Below, piece by piece: positions 47,323 to 57,879 of a stretch of DNA of 64,000 nt. The DNA comes from an uncultured Gammaproteobacteria bacterium. GTDB taxonomy: Bacteria; Pseudomonadota; Gammaproteobacteria; Pseudomonadales; Porticoccaceae. A program made the position numbers and the translations under genes. A model generated the notes under the pieces. That model had not been told where the DNA came from. It worked only from the letters and a program-made list of their open reading frames with translations, and ran no database searches. Within the stretch, counting starts at the first letter, position 1. Each line of letters starts with the position of its first letter. The stretch is from positions 1-64,000 of the forward strand of contig CAJXQR010000010.1 in the NCBI GenBank assembly GCA_913058345.1. Direction: 5' to 3'.

Positions 47323-49478
47323 GTAAAATCTGGGATATTCACGGTGGTATTCACCCCGCGGAAAATAAGCAGCAGTCACTGACAGGCCCTCTTCAAGCCG
47401 TATCGCTGCCAGACTCACTCATATTGCCGTTAAGCCAGCATATCGGCGTACCCGCCTCCCCCGTGGTCAGCGTTGGCGACAAGGTATTAAAAGGGCAATT
47501 AATAGCTGCCGCCAAGGGCTTTGTCAGTGCGCCGGTCCACGCACCTAGTTCTGGCATCATCAGCGCCATTGAAGAGCGGGCCGTGCCCCACGTCTCGGGT
47601 ATGCAAGCCCCCTGTATTGTCATCGAAACTGATGGCCATGACCGCTGGATAGAACACAGCGCAATTGCAGACTACCGCAAACAAACAGCCGCTGAGCTCG
47701 TAGCGATCATCCGCGATGCCGGTATTACCGGACTCGGCGGCGCTGGCTTTCCCAGCGCCGTTAAACTCCAGCCTCAACAGGCCATCGACACCCTGATCAT
47801 TAACGCCACTGAATGCGAACCCTATATCACCGCCGATGACCAGTTGATGCGCCAGCGTAGCGCAGACATTCTTATTGGCATCGACATCCTGGCGCATATT
47901 CTTGGTGACCCCGAGCGGGTCCTCATTGGCATTGAAGACAATAAGCCCGAGGCACAGGAAGCGCTCGCCAAGGCCCTCGCAGATAAGTCAGCCAATCGAC
48001 ACGGTCCTGTTATCGATGTTGTTGAATTCCCGACCAAATACCCCTCTGGTGGTGAAAAACAACTGATCCAAATTTTGACCGGCAAAGAAGTACCCAGCGG
48101 CAAGTTGCCCGCCGATTTAGGCATCGTTTGCCAGAACATTGGCACCACCTACGCCATCTATCGGGCGATTTGTCACGGCGAGCCACTCATATCCCGCATT
48201 ACCACTGTCACTGGCAAAGCCTGCAACAAACCCGGCAATTTTGAGGTATTAATCGGCACCCCTGTTGCCCATTTGCTCGAACAAGCCGGATTTGATGACA
48301 CTCTCTGCCCCCAATTAGTGATGGGCGGGCCGATGATGGGCTTCGCTCTGCCCAGTACCGCAGTGCCTGTTGTTAAAGCAACTAACTGCCTGCTCGCCAC
48401 CACAGCAGAGGAAACCCCGGCCCTGCCACCGGCCCAGGCCTGTATTCGTTGCGGTCATTGCGCCGACGTTTGCCCGGCCAATTTGCTACCTCAACAGCTT
48501 TACTGGCATGCCCAGTCCAGGAACTACGAGCGCCTTGAAGCTCACCATTTAGGGGACTGTATTGAATGCGGCGCCTGTTCCTATGTCTGCCCCAGCAATA
48601 TTCCTCTGGTGCAATACTATCGCGCAGCCAAGGGTGAAATACGCCTGATTAATGAAGAAAAACAGCAGTCGGATCGAGCGCGTATACGCTTTGAGCGCCA
48701 TCAGGCGCGTATCGAGCAAGAGGAAAGAGACAAGGCCGCGAAACGCGAAGCACGCAAGCTGGCCGCAGAAGCCGCCAAGGCTAAACGCGAAACCGACGCT
48801 AAAACGGTTAGTACCGACACCAAGAATGCTAGCGCTGAAAAGGGCACGAGCGACCTGGATGTTGTACAGGCCGCAATGGCTCGTGTTGCGGCAAACAAAG
48901 CTTCACCACAAGATCAACGCAAACGCTTTGAACGGGCCATTGAAACCACAGCAGCACGGCTCGCTAAAGCTGAACAGGCTCTTGAAGCCCTCATGAAAGA
49001 CGCTAAGACCGATTGCACGAAAGAACAGCTCGCCCAGCGCGACCAACAACGCGCCAGCGTCGAGCAAGCCCGCCTGCGCCATCAGGAAGCCAAAAATAAA
49101 CTGGCTGCCCTCGATGCTGACCAGGCCTCTGAGCAAGAGACAGAACCGGCATTAAAGGCTAACCGTAGTGATGATCCTGCCCTCGACCGTGCCGCCACCG
49201 CTATCGCCCGCGCACAAAAAAATGCGGCGGAACAAGCCTTAATGTCACCTCAGCAAAAATTGCAGCAGCTGCGCGACACGCTTGAAAAACGCCTGAGCAA
49301 AGCACAAGCTCGACTGGCCCAGGCCAAGAGTGAAGACAGTGATCAGCTGGAAGCCTTTGGTAATGCTGTCGCCATTTTGAACGAAAAAATTAAAGCAGCA
49401 GATCTTGAGCTCGCCGCTTTTGATCAATCCCGTCCGCCTGCCAATAAGCAAACGGAAAAAAGTGAGGAAACGCAGTAA
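47319..49478 (+). CDS. rnfC: RNF/RSX complex subunit C with long C-terminal coiled coil
   Basis: 719 residues. It has an NADH/FMN-binding NqrF/Nuo51-like domain with [12 protein letters not shown] and the SLBB region, then two [4Fe-4S] ferredoxin motifs, [17 protein letters not shown] and [17 protein letters not shown] (about 370-430). From about residue 450 to the end it is a Lys/Glu/Ala-rich coiled coil, which explains the length. Such tails of variable length are known in gammaproteobacterial RnfC. It overlaps rnfB by 4 bases. Confidence 0.96.
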   Translation: MSKIWDIHGGIHPAENKQQSLTGPLQAVSLPDSLILPLSQHIGVPASPVVSVGDKVLKGQLIAAAKGFVSAPVHAPSSGIISAIEERAVPHVSGMQAPCIVIETDGHDRWIEHSAIADYRKQTAAELVAIIRDAGITGLGGAGFPSAVKLQPQQAIDTLIINATECEPYITADDQLMRQRSADILIGIDILAHILGDPERVLIGIEDNKPEAQEALAKALADKSANRHGPVIDVVEFPTKYPSGGEKQLIQILTGKEVPSGKLPADLGIVCQNIGTTYAIYRAICHGEPLISRITTVTGKACNKPGNFEVLIGTPVAHLLEQAGFDDTLCPQLVMGGPMMGFALPSTAVPVVKATNCLLATTAEETPALPPAQACIRCGHCADVCPANLLPQQLYWHAQSRNYERLEAHHLGDCIECGACSYVCPSNIPLVQYYRAAKGEIRLINEEKQQSDRARIRFERHQARIEQEERDKAAKREARKLAAEAAKAKRETDAKTVSTDTKNASAEKGTSDLDVVQAAMARVAANKASPQDQRKRFERAIETTAARLAKAEQALEALMKDAKTDCTKEQLAQRDQQRASVEQARLRHQEAKNKLAALDADQASEQETEPALKANRSDDPALDRAATAIARAQKNAAEQALMSPQQKLQQLRDTLEKRLSKAQARLAQAKSEDSDQLEAFGNAVAILNEKIKAADLELAAFDQSRPPANKQTEKSEETQ

Positions 49479-50548
49479 TGGCTCGCCCTCGCAGTAGTTC
49501 ACCCCACACCCACAGCCCTCGTTCAACCCAGTGGCTGATGCTACAAGTACTGGTCGCAACAGTTCCCGGCTTGATTGTGCTTACGCGCCTTTTTGGTATC
49601 GGCACCCTGCTCAATATTCTGATTGCCAGCGTCACCGCCATTGTCTGTGAAGCGGCAATTCTGAAACTGCGCAAGCGGCCCATTGGCTTTTATCTGCGCG
49701 ATTACAGCGCTTTGGTCACCGCTGTCTTACTCGGCCTCGCCCTGCCACCCCTGGCCCCCTGGTGGCTAACCGTCACCGGCACGGCCTTTGCCATTATTAT
49801 TGCCAAACATCTTTACGGAGGTATGGGTTACAACCCCTTTAATCCAGCAATGATCGGCTATGTCGTCTTGTTGATTTCCTTTCCCCTGCAAATGAGCGCC
49901 TGGCTCGCCCCCGCGGGACTGTTGACCGATGGGCCTCCAGCGGCGGCACCTGACTTCATGACCTCCCTGCAGATAGTCTTCATGGGTAACTCCATCGACG
50001 GTTTTACGGCAGCCACCCCCCTCGATGCTTTCAAACACAACAGCGGCCTACTCGTGGCCCAGTTTTACGAGCAGACACCTCAGTTCGCTCAGGGGCACTG
50101 GGCCGGATTTGGTTGGGAATGGGTGAATATTGCGTTTCTTCTAGGTGGTATCTATCTACTGGCACGCAAGGTCTTCACCTGGCACGCGCCTGTGGGTATG
50201 CTCGCCGGCCTCTCAGTGATGGCGCTTTTTAATTACGACGGTGGCAGTTCAACCAGCCATGGCTCGATCCTTTTCCACCTGCTGAGTGGCGCGACCATGT
50301 TTGGCGCATTTTTTATTGTTACCGATCCGGTAACGTCCGCCACCAGTCACCGGGGACGATTCATTTACGGCGTCATGATTGGCGTCATTGTATTTCTTAT
50401 ACGCAGTTGGGGTAACTACCCTGACGCCCTTGCCTTTGCTGTACTACTGATGAATTTTGCCGCGCCCTTTATCGACTATTACACGCCACCGCGCACCTAC
50501 GGTCACAGCAAGTCTGGGACGATCATCCACCGCTCAAAGGAGGATTGA
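49478..50548 (+). CDS. rnfD: RNF/RSX complex subunit D (covalent FMN)
   Basis: 356 residues with about nine helices, paralogue of NqrB. The flavinylation segment reads DGFTAATPLDAF near residue 185, where the usual S/T-G-A-T is T-A-A-T; RnfD proteins vary here and the threonine is kept. The ATG overlaps the rnfC stop by one base (TAATG). Confidence 0.96.
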   Translation: MARPRSSSPHTHSPRSTQWLMLQVLVATVPGLIVLTRLFGIGTLLNILIASVTAIVCEAAILKLRKRPIGFYLRDYSALVTAVLLGLALPPLAPWWLTVTGTAFAIIIAKHLYGGMGYNPFNPAMIGYVVLLISFPLQMSAWLAPAGLLTDGPPAAAPDFMTSLQIVFMGNSIDGFTAATPLDAFKHNSGLLVAQFYEQTPQFAQGHWAGFGWEWVNIAFLLGGIYLLARKVFTWHAPVGMLAGLSVMALFNYDGGSSTSHGSILFHLLSGATMFGAFFIVTDPVTSATSHRGRFIYGVMIGVIVFLIRSWGNYPDALAFAVLLMNFAAPFIDYYTPPRTYGHSKSGTIIHRSKED

Positions 50549-50551
50549 AAG

Positions 50552-51259
50552 GTGGGCAACCAGCTGGAAAAATCCATGGGGTTAAATGGCAAGGTGCTCG
50601 GCCTGTTTGCGCTCGTCACCGCACTGCTACTTGCTGGCACTCACCTTGCCACCAAAGATAAAATTGCCGATTCGCAACGCCGCGCTGCACAAAAAGCCCT
50701 GCTTGAAATCATTCCAGAAGAACGCCACGATAACGATATCCTCACTGACACACTGAGTATCCCCCAACACTATTGGTCAACACTGGGCTTGAAAAAAGGC
50801 GGAGAGTTACACCTCGCTCGCAATAATGGTGAAGTATTTGCGCTCATCGTACCCGCCGTAGCACCAGACGGTTACAGCGGTGCCATTGAGATGATTGTCG
50901 GTATTAATATGGACGGTAAAATTGCCGGCGTGAGGATACTTAATCACAATGAAACCCCTGGCCTGGGAGACAAAGTTGAACTGAAGAAAAGTTCCTGGGT
51001 GCTCAATTTTAACGGCAAGTCTATCGGCTCACCGCCAGCGGCGCGCTGGAAAGTCAAAAAAGACAAGGGCGATTTCGATCAATTTACCGGCGCAACAATT
51101 ACCCCCCGCGCTGTGGTGACTCAGGTGGCACGCACACTGCAATATTTTAGCGAAGACAAAGAGCGCATTCTCAAGGCCAGCCACCGTCAAGAAATACATA
51201 ATACGCAAACCAACGACGACAATCAGGTCGAAGACAATACACTGGGAGCCGGATCATGA
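50552..51259 (+). CDS. rnfG: RNF/RSX complex subunit G (covalent FMN)
   Basis: 235 residues, starting at a GTG (50552) with a strong AGGAGG 8 bases upstream. One N-terminal helix ([18 protein letters not shown]) and a periplasmic FMN domain with the flavinylation site [11 protein letters not shown] at about residue 180. [13 protein letters not shown] is typical. Paralogue of NqrC. The C-terminal 25 residues are hydrophilic and asparagine/glutamine-rich. Confidence 0.96.
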   Translation: MGNQLEKSMGLNGKVLGLFALVTALLLAGTHLATKDKIADSQRRAAQKALLEIIPEERHDNDILTDTLSIPQHYWSTLGLKKGGELHLARNNGEVFALIVPAVAPDGYSGAIEMIVGINMDGKIAGVRILNHNETPGLGDKVELKKSSWVLNFNGKSIGSPPAARWKVKKDKGDFDQFTGATITPRAVVTQVARTLQYFSEDKERILKASHRQEIHNTQTNDDNQVEDNTLGAGS

Positions 51260-51969
51260 GCGATGTCGCCTACGGTGAAATAAGCCGCAACGGTTTATGG
51301 AACAACAATCCCGCATTGGTACAGTTGCTCGGGCTATGTCCTTTGCTGGCTGTCAGCGGTTCGGTCGTCAATGCTCTCGGCCTCGGTCTGGCCACCTTAG
51401 CGGTACTGGTCGGCTCCAACATTGCCGTCTCTCTCATTCGCCACCAGGTTGGGGACGCTATTCGCACCCCGGCCTTTGTCATGATTATCGCAACTTTCAC
51501 CACCTGTACTGAAATGCTGATGAAAGCATACACCTACGAGCTGTATCAAATTTTGGGGATTTTTATTCCACTCATCGTCACCAATTGTGCCATTCTCGGC
51601 CGCGCCGAAGCCTTTGCCAGCAAACAGCCTTTGCTACCCGCCGCTTTTGACGGATTGATGATGGGACTAGGTTTCGGTGCGGTACTACTGGTGCTCGGCG
51701 CCATTCGAGAAATTATAGGCAGTGGTACTTTGTTCGCCAATATGGACCTCTTATTTGGCCCCGTTGCCAGCAACTGGGGCTTTGAGCTATTCGGCGACGG
51801 TTACGGCTTTTTGGTAATGATCCTGCCACCCGGCGCCTTTCTGGTGACAGGTCTATTAATTGCCCTAAAAAACATCATTGATAGCCGCCAGCAAGCTCGA
51901 CTGGCAAAAATTAAGACCGCGCCTCTTAAAGGCTCTAAACGAGTCAGGACGACGGGCGCCATCCAATAA
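51256..51969 (+). CDS. rnfE: RNF/RSX complex subunit E
   Basis: 237 residues with six helices, paralogue of NqrD. The conserved cysteine segments are [11 protein letters not shown] and [14 protein letters not shown]. Overlaps rnfG by 4 bases (ATGA). It ends the operon; the nth gene that often follows rnfE in enterobacteria is absent, and phhB lies in the opposite direction. Confidence 0.96.
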   Translation: MSDVAYGEISRNGLWNNNPALVQLLGLCPLLAVSGSVVNALGLGLATLAVLVGSNIAVSLIRHQVGDAIRTPAFVMIIATFTTCTEMLMKAYTYELYQILGIFIPLIVTNCAILGRAEAFASKQPLLPAAFDGLMMGLGFGAVLLVLGAIREIIGSGTLFANMDLLFGPVASNWGFELFGDGYGFLVMILPPGAFLVTGLLIALKNIIDSRQQARLAKIKTAPLKGSKRVRTTGAIQ

Positions 51970-52016
51970 ACTTCGATCGAGCCTCTGTGCTTGACGGTCA
52001 GCCGTCTAACGAACAG

Positions 52017-52343
52017 TTAATCGAGCGACGCGAGCAATTTCTTCGCGAGAGGCTCCATTTTCCCAGCCAGCTCAAAATCGAGGTCGGTAATACCGTTGGC
52101 ACTGTGGGTCAACAAATCGATCTCAACCACATTCCAGACATTGACCCACCGCGGGTGATGGTTCATTACCTCGCAAATGATGGCAGCCTGACTCATAAAA
52201 CCGAAGGCATCAATAAAGTTCTTAAATTCATAGCGCCGCGACAATTTGCCATCGGCGACAACCCAGGGGCTCAGGGCTCCAGCATTTAACTGAGAGAGGC
52301 TTTGCTCGAGTTGATCCTGGTGCAGTACTGGCGGCTTGGTCAT
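52017..52343 (-). CDS. phhB: Pterin-4a-carbinolamine dehydratase
   Basis: 108 residues from the ATG at 52343 (MTKPPVLHQ), preceded by AAAGGA 8 bases upstream; the open frame continues to 52493 but the extra 50 residues look non-coding. The PCD motif is clear: CEVMNHHPRWVNVW then VVEIDLLTHSANGITDLD. The enzyme dehydrates 4a-hydroxytetrahydrobiopterin after phenylalanine hydroxylation. phhA is not in the window. Confidence 0.92.
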   Translation of the reverse strand: MTKPPVLHQDQLEQSLSQLNAGALSPWVVADGKLSRRYEFKNFIDAFGFMSQAAIICEVMNHHPRWVNVWNVVEIDLLTHSANGITDLDFELAGKMEPLAKKLLASLD

Positions 52344-52510
52344 CGTAGTCATCCTTTTTATGGGTAAAGAAACAATCGTTTTTTTTCTGGCAATCCTATT
52401 TCTGCTTTCATCAAATCTTAGTAGCGTAGGCCTGAACATATCTGGATTTCTTAAACGGGTAAAAACCCAGACTGGATACCGAGTGGCTAGCAAGCTAATG
52501 GCCGGTAAGC

Positions 52511-53800
52511 TTAGTCTCGACGATACAGCATCAGGTCATTGATACGATGATCAATCATGCCCACGACCTGTTCGTAGCGCTGGTCACCGGGACCGCCGTA
52601 ACGACGCTCGAAGGCCATTTTACTGAGGTTTTCTTCAAGCCCATTAATGTCACCCATGAGCCGTGTATTGCCTCTGCCCTTCGCGAGCCTGGCTTGTAAA
52701 GCGCTTGCCGTAGCCACGGAGGACACCGCATGTTCTGCAAAATAGACGCCGGCCCTATCAGCGGCCAAATCTATAAAGCTAAAACCACTGCCACTGCTGG
52801 CATCATCCATTTCTTTGCGTAGGCCTATGGCATTCGACATAGCCCCCCCGCCCGCAACAGTAAGTGCGGAAGACGTCATAAAATGCTTAACTAAATCTCT
52901 ACGACCGTGGAGTCGTAACCGGGCCTTCTGTGGTTTTGGCCAGTCTCGCGCCTCTGGAATTAGCCGACTAAGCCCACCACCATTAGCATAGGCAGCCAGT
53001 ACGATAATAGCAGCTTTGTTTTCCGCCACAGGGTCGGCGCTTTTTGACCGCCTCTGAGCGAAGCGAAAAGTCGCTTCGACCAGATGGGTAAATGTCAGAG
53101 TTCTCCCCTGGCGCTCCACCTCTGAAACAAGAAACTGCTGATAGACCGCTAAGACGCGACGTTCGTCGCCAGTAACCAGGCGTCCACGCAAACGTTCGAT
53201 CGAGTCGGCTCGCCATTGATAGGTAAGGGCGACATCTTTAGTGCCAATATCAAGCACACGTATCATTTTTTTCCCTTCTTGCACAAGCGAGAGGGCATCT
53301 ATGTGCTCAATGACAATTTGTAGCACAGACTTAATCAAAGCAGAGGGGAGCGTCATCTGGCCGATATTCAAAGTCTGAATATTGACATCCTGTAGCCCGG
53401 CATCACCCGAACTGCTACCAATGACAGCGTCAATGTTGAGATAGCGAGGTACCTGGGATTTATACGGCAAAAATGCGGATATATCCCAGGTACTTTTAAG
53501 TGCTAACAGGCCCTCTTTAATACTCAATACAGCGTCAACAATATTCAGGCGATGGGCCAGATGATTCGCCAACAAGTTGAGCTCTTCTTCACTAAGGGTG
53601 ATTGTTTTCGTCTCACCACTGCGTACGTTTTCCGATCTATGCTGACGTAAAATATGTTTCACGCGCTCGATATTCGCTGCGCTCAACGGGGCTTGCTCAG
53701 CCACTAGCGGTGAAGATTCTATGCATAGGGCGAACACCCCGAATATTCCAAGCAGCAGCAATAAGGGTATGGCAAAGCAGAGCCGAAACAACAGTGTCAT
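52511..53800 (-). CDS. Conserved exported or membrane-anchored protein of unknown function
   Basis: 429 residues. The N terminus has one hydrophobic segment (LLFRLCFAIPLLLLLGIFGVFAL), a signal anchor or uncleaved signal. The middle is mixed alpha/beta. The C-terminal third has GLRKEMDDASSGSGFSF and AADRAGVYFAEHAVS, which look conserved, but no known domain was recognised. It lies between phhB and ppsA in the same direction. Probably periplasmic. Confidence 0.7.
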   Translation of the reverse strand: MTLLFRLCFAIPLLLLLGIFGVFALCIESSPLVAEQAPLSAANIERVKHILRQHRSENVRSGETKTITLSEEELNLLANHLAHRLNIVDAVLSIKEGLLALKSTWDISAFLPYKSQVPRYLNIDAVIGSSSGDAGLQDVNIQTLNIGQMTLPSALIKSVLQIVIEHIDALSLVQEGKKMIRVLDIGTKDVALTYQWRADSIERLRGRLVTGDERRVLAVYQQFLVSEVERQGRTLTFTHLVEATFRFAQRRSKSADPVAENKAAIIVLAAYANGGGLSRLIPEARDWPKPQKARLRLHGRRDLVKHFMTSSALTVAGGGAMSNAIGLRKEMDDASSGSGFSFIDLAADRAGVYFAEHAVSSVATASALQARLAKGRGNTRLMGDINGLEENLSKMAFERRYGGPGDQRYEQVVGMIDHRINDLMLYRRD

Positions 53801-53908
53801 CGGCTTAGTGTCTCACACAACTCGCCGCTTTATGAAGACATGACAGGCCAATTGTGCCCAGTTTTACTTGAGCACGAGAGAAGCTAAGCCTTTCTCAAAC
53901 ATCATTCT

Positions 53909-56350
53909 TCAAGCAGTCGCCAGTCCCTCTTCAACCTCAAGTACCCAACGTGTGGTGGCAATCAGGCTATCGGGCGTCAGGCTCATAGAGTCGATACCCA
54001 GCTCGACCAGAAACGCTGCCATATCAGGGTAATCTGACGGTGCCTGGCCACATAAACCGCAATGGCGGTGATTGCGTCTTGCACCCTCGACGGCGAGGCG
54101 AATCATGTGTTTAACACCGGGGTCACGTTCGTCAAAATCGAAAGCGACGATGTCAGAGTCTCGGTCAACACCCAGGGTGAGCTGCGTAAGGTCATTCGAG
54201 CCGATAGAAAAGCCGTCAAACAAGCGGGCGAAATCATCAATTAAAAGCACGTTGTTAGGGATTTCGCACATGACATAAACCTGCAAGCCGTTCTCACCAC
54301 GCTTAAGCCCATTGTCTGCCATCGCCGCTAGTACAGCTTTTGCCTCATCGATACGGCGACAAAAGGGAATCATTAAAATCACATTAGTCAGGCCCATTTG
54401 CTCACGCACCCGCAACATAGCCTTACACTCCAGCTCAAAACCCTCGGCATAGACCGGGTGTGTGTAACGCGAGGCACCGCGTAAACCAATCATCGGGTTA
54501 TCTTCATCCAACTCGACGTCGGCGCCACCGAGTAGAGCCGCGTATTCATTACTTTTAAAATCAGACATCCTCACCACGACGGGCTTGGGGTAAAACGCGG
54601 CAGCAATGGTGCCCACGCCTTCCGAGAGACGCTGCACAAAATAGTCAGAGGGCGAGGCATAGGCTTGTGTCAGACTTCGCAAGGCTGCACGCTGTTGCTT
54701 ATCACTGACGCGCTCAGGGTAGAGCAAGGCCATGGGATGGGCTTTGATATGTTCAGCAATAATAAATTCCATGCGCGCCAGGCCCACGCCGTCATTGGGT
54801 ATAAAGCTGGTTTTAAAGGCTAATTTGGGATTGCCCAGGTTGACCATCATTTTCGTTTTTGGCCTGGGCAATTTATCGATGGGGGTTTCTTCCACCTGCC
54901 AGTCGAGTGCACCCTCATATACGACACCTTGATCACCCTCAGCACAGTTGACAGTCAGCAGCTGTCCATCCTGGATAGCTATCGTCGCATCACCCGCGCC
55001 GACCACGGCAGTGATACCCAGCTCCCGGGCGATAATCGCGGCATGACAGGTGCGCCCACCACTGTCGGTGATAATTGCAGCAGCTGTTTTCATCACCGGC
55101 TCCCAATCGGGAGCAGTAATATGAGATACCAGAACCTCTCCGGGCTGAAAATCCTCAAGTTCACTCGCGTTGCGGATAATCCGTGCCCGCCCCGTCGCTA
55201 TCGAGGTGCCAATTGAGCGACCTCGAGCGACAACATCTCCACGCTGGCCACTGAGTTGATACTGTTTTAGAAGAGATGTGTTCTGGCGGCTAACGACGGT
55301 CTCTGGTCGCGCCTGGATCACATACAAGTCGCCGTCAATACCATCCTTTGCCCACTCCATGTCCATAGCCATGACTTGCCCTGCCCGCGCCGACATCTTC
55401 GAATAGTGCTGTTCAACCTTGATGCAATAGTCTGCCAGTTGCAGCACCTCGGCATCATCGATACAAAATCGTTTCTGTGCAGCCAGTTCGGTGTCGATAG
55501 TTTCTGTGGTCTGGCTTTTGGACTCGGCACTGGCATAGACCATTTTCACCCGTTTGCTGCCCAGGCTGCGGCTCAGTACCGTACGATAACCCTGTTCGAA
55601 GGTTGGCTTGTGCACGTAAAATTCATCGGGGGCGACAGCCCCCTGCACCACAGTCTCCCCTAAACCGTACGCACCGGTAATCAAGGCCACATCCGGAAAG
55701 CCCGTTTCGGTATCGACGGAAAACATCACACCGCTAGCAGCGAGATCAGAGCGCACCATTTTCATTACCCCTATCGACAGGGCCACGGCGAAATGATCAA
55801 ACCCCTGATCAACACGGTAATGAATCGCACGATTGGTAAACAGGCTGGCAAAACAACGACGGCAAGCTTCAATTAAAGTCTCATCGTCACGCAAGTTAAG
55901 AAAGGAGTCATGCTGACCTGCAAACGACGCGTCAGGTAAATCCTCGGCCGTAGCCGACGAGCGCACCGCAACACTCAATTCATCACTGTACTGAGCGCGC
56001 AATTGCGCAGTGGCAGTACTAATTTCAGCCTGCAAGTCGCCAGGCAGACCCGCATCGTAAATAATGGCGCGCGCCTTTGCACCGCAGGTGGAGAGGGAGC
56101 CGATATCATCCGGGTCAAGTTCAGTAAGTGTCGCACGCAAGGCCTCTAAAGCATCACCCTGCGCCAGTACATAGTGGTAAGCCTCGGCTGTAATCGCAAA
56201 GCCATTGGGTACCTTTACACCTACGGGAACTAGTTGCTGATACAGTTCACCCAACGAGGCATTCTTACCACCGACAAGGGCGACATCATCATTACTCAGC
56301 GTTTCGAACCAGCGGATAAAACGAGGCCGGTCTGGTTTAGCGTTCACCAC
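53909..56350 (-). CDS. ppsA: Phosphoenolpyruvate synthase
   Basis: 813 residues from a GTG at 56350 with a strong AAGGAGGG 6 bases upstream. It makes PEP from pyruvate and ATP for gluconeogenesis. N-terminal nucleotide-binding domain (LVGGKNASLGEL, AVRSSATAEDLPDASFAGQ), phosphohistidine domain GGRTCHAAIIAREL (H at about 430) and C-terminal PEP-utilising barrel ending GLCGQAPSDYP. The regulatory kinase gene ppsR, often adjacent and divergent, is not there. Confidence 0.96.
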   Translation of the reverse strand: MVNAKPDRPRFIRWFETLSNDDVALVGGKNASLGELYQQLVPVGVKVPNGFAITAEAYHYVLAQGDALEALRATLTELDPDDIGSLSTCGAKARAIIYDAGLPGDLQAEISTATAQLRAQYSDELSVAVRSSATAEDLPDASFAGQHDSFLNLRDDETLIEACRRCFASLFTNRAIHYRVDQGFDHFAVALSIGVMKMVRSDLAASGVMFSVDTETGFPDVALITGAYGLGETVVQGAVAPDEFYVHKPTFEQGYRTVLSRSLGSKRVKMVYASAESKSQTTETIDTELAAQKRFCIDDAEVLQLADYCIKVEQHYSKMSARAGQVMAMDMEWAKDGIDGDLYVIQARPETVVSRQNTSLLKQYQLSGQRGDVVARGRSIGTSIATGRARIIRNASELEDFQPGEVLVSHITAPDWEPVMKTAAAIITDSGGRTCHAAIIARELGITAVVGAGDATIAIQDGQLLTVNCAEGDQGVVYEGALDWQVEETPIDKLPRPKTKMMVNLGNPKLAFKTSFIPNDGVGLARMEFIIAEHIKAHPMALLYPERVSDKQQRAALRSLTQAYASPSDYFVQRLSEGVGTIAAAFYPKPVVVRMSDFKSNEYAALLGGADVELDEDNPMIGLRGASRYTHPVYAEGFELECKAMLRVREQMGLTNVILMIPFCRRIDEAKAVLAAMADNGLKRGENGLQVYVMCEIPNNVLLIDDFARLFDGFSIGSNDLTQLTLGVDRDSDIVAFDFDERDPGVKHMIRLAVEGARRNHRHCGLCGQAPSDYPDMAAFLVELGIDSMSLTPDSLIATTRWVLEVEEGLATA

Positions 56351-56669
56351 TTGACCCTCCTTCCATGGGCGCTATGTAATTTTTTCGGTATCTACCGATA
56401 CCCTGTCCACAACACACTCTGTCCACATGACCTCTCCTTCTGTTCGATCACGCAAGTGAGTATAGAAAAGTATGCATCGTTAAACACTGCCTGAAATCAA
56501 GTAAGCCTTGATCAAAGCCTGTAACGTAAACAATTAAGACGTTTGCACTCCAACCACCGGCCTCCCCGACAACGGATTGTATGGCTGGTGCTGTGCCGGC
56601 AGCTAACTTGTGCTTAAATCACAGGCTTTTCGGGCACATTAAAAATGCCAATACGGATGATGTTGGGCT
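56351..56669. promoter_or_regulatory. Divergent control region of ppsA and the diguanylate cyclase
   Basis: 319 bases with no gene. A 9-base direct repeat CTGTCCACA occurs at 56403-56411 and 56419-56427, 16 bases apart (about 1.5 turns), 50-75 bases upstream of ppsA, and may be a regulator site. TTGATCAA, a small palindrome, lies near 56509. Confidence 0.4.
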
Positions 56670-57836
56670 ATGGATAAATTCGATAAGCGAGAGCCTGTTA
56701 GGGACCGATATGAATCGCCCTTGTCAAAAAGACAGCCCGCGCAAGCCTATAGCAGTTCACTGAGCGATGAAAATAAACAGCTAAAAGCGACTATAAAAAC
56801 CTTAGTTGATAGCGCTCGCTACAACCAGCATACACAGGAAAGGTTCTATGCCCTTGAACTTTACTTTCTTGAGGCCGATTCCTACGAGCTTCTTATTCGA
56901 CGCATTCTTAGCGATCTTAAACATCAATTAAAGTTAACTCAGGTTGAGCTGTTTTTACTCGACCCGCAGCAGGAAACACAGCAACTCATCACTGAAATCT
57001 ATGGGCAACTGCGTTACAAAAACCTGTTTTATACAGACTCTCTCAGTGCGATAAAGGCTCTGTACTCTGGCGACATACAACTTATTCTTAGCAACGCACA
57101 GGAGAATATTGCCAAACTTGGCCCCGGCATGAGTCAGAGCGTCGCCCTACTCCCTCTGCGCAGAGGTAACCGCATTATTGGCAGTTTGCATTTAGGCAGT
57201 CGTGACTATGAGCGCTTTCACCCCGGCCTCGGCGGCGAATTCCTACTGCACCTGGGTACGATTATTAGTGTCTGTATTGAAAGCTCCATTAATCAGGAAC
57301 GCTACAAGCACCTCAGCTTAGTCGACTTACTGACCCGTGCCAAAAACCGTCGTTTTTTCTTTCAGGCACTGGGTACGGAAATTGCCCGTTCAAGGCGTTC
57401 CAAAAAACCGCTGTCCTGCTTATTTATCGACATTGATCACTTTAAAGGCGTGAATGACAAGCACGGGCATTTAACGGGTGACCGAGCACTGTGCTGTGTC
57501 GCGGATACCATCGCGCCACTACTGCGCCAGTCTGATGTACTGGCTCGTTTTGGCGGTGAAGAGTTCACCGTGTTATTGCCAGACTGCGACCTCAAGCAAG
57601 CTGAAGAAATTGCCGAGAGAATTCGCGATAAAATTTCACAGGTGATTATTGTCAACGATATAAATCAGCATTTCCAGGTGACGGTTTCTATCGGTGTGAG
57701 CTACTGGCAACAAAACCAGCAGATTTTCGGCGATAACCAAACAGTGCAAAACGACCTTATTAATCAAGCTGACAAGGGCGTTTACCAGGCAAAAAGAAAT
57801 GGCCGCAATTGTGTGCATGTTTTTAAAGGCGAGTAA
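56670..57836 (+). CDS. Diguanylate cyclase with N-terminal DUF484/GAF-like domain
   Basis: 388 residues. The first 60 are hydrophilic, then a DUF484/GAF-like sensor region (about 45-215, LIRRILSDLKHQLKLTQVEL and VALLPLRRGNRIIGSLHLG), then a GGDEF domain (about 220-385). The active site is GGEEF, and RQSD five residues before it fits the RxxD inhibitory I-site, so product inhibition by c-di-GMP is expected. FIDIDHFKGVNDKHGH is the metal/GTP region. No membrane helix, so cytoplasmic. The start has no clear ribosome site. Confidence 0.9.
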   Translation: MDKFDKREPVRDRYESPLSKRQPAQAYSSSLSDENKQLKATIKTLVDSARYNQHTQERFYALELYFLEADSYELLIRRILSDLKHQLKLTQVELFLLDPQQETQQLITEIYGQLRYKNLFYTDSLSAIKALYSGDIQLILSNAQENIAKLGPGMSQSVALLPLRRGNRIIGSLHLGSRDYERFHPGLGGEFLLHLGTIISVCIESSINQERYKHLSLVDLLTRAKNRRFFFQALGTEIARSRRSKKPLSCLFIDIDHFKGVNDKHGHLTGDRALCCVADTIAPLLRQSDVLARFGGEEFTVLLPDCDLKQAEEIAERIRDKISQVIIVNDINQHFQVTVSIGVSYWQQNQQIFGDNQTVQNDLINQADKGVYQAKRNGRNCVHVFKGE

Positions 57837-57879
57837 GTCGGTACTGAAACCTTTGCCGTCAGTGCTTAGCCGATAGCCC

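Noticed and set aside
51987-52289. 100-codon frame directly after rnfE
   Set aside because: Antisense to phhB, whose family motif is clear; no ribosome site.
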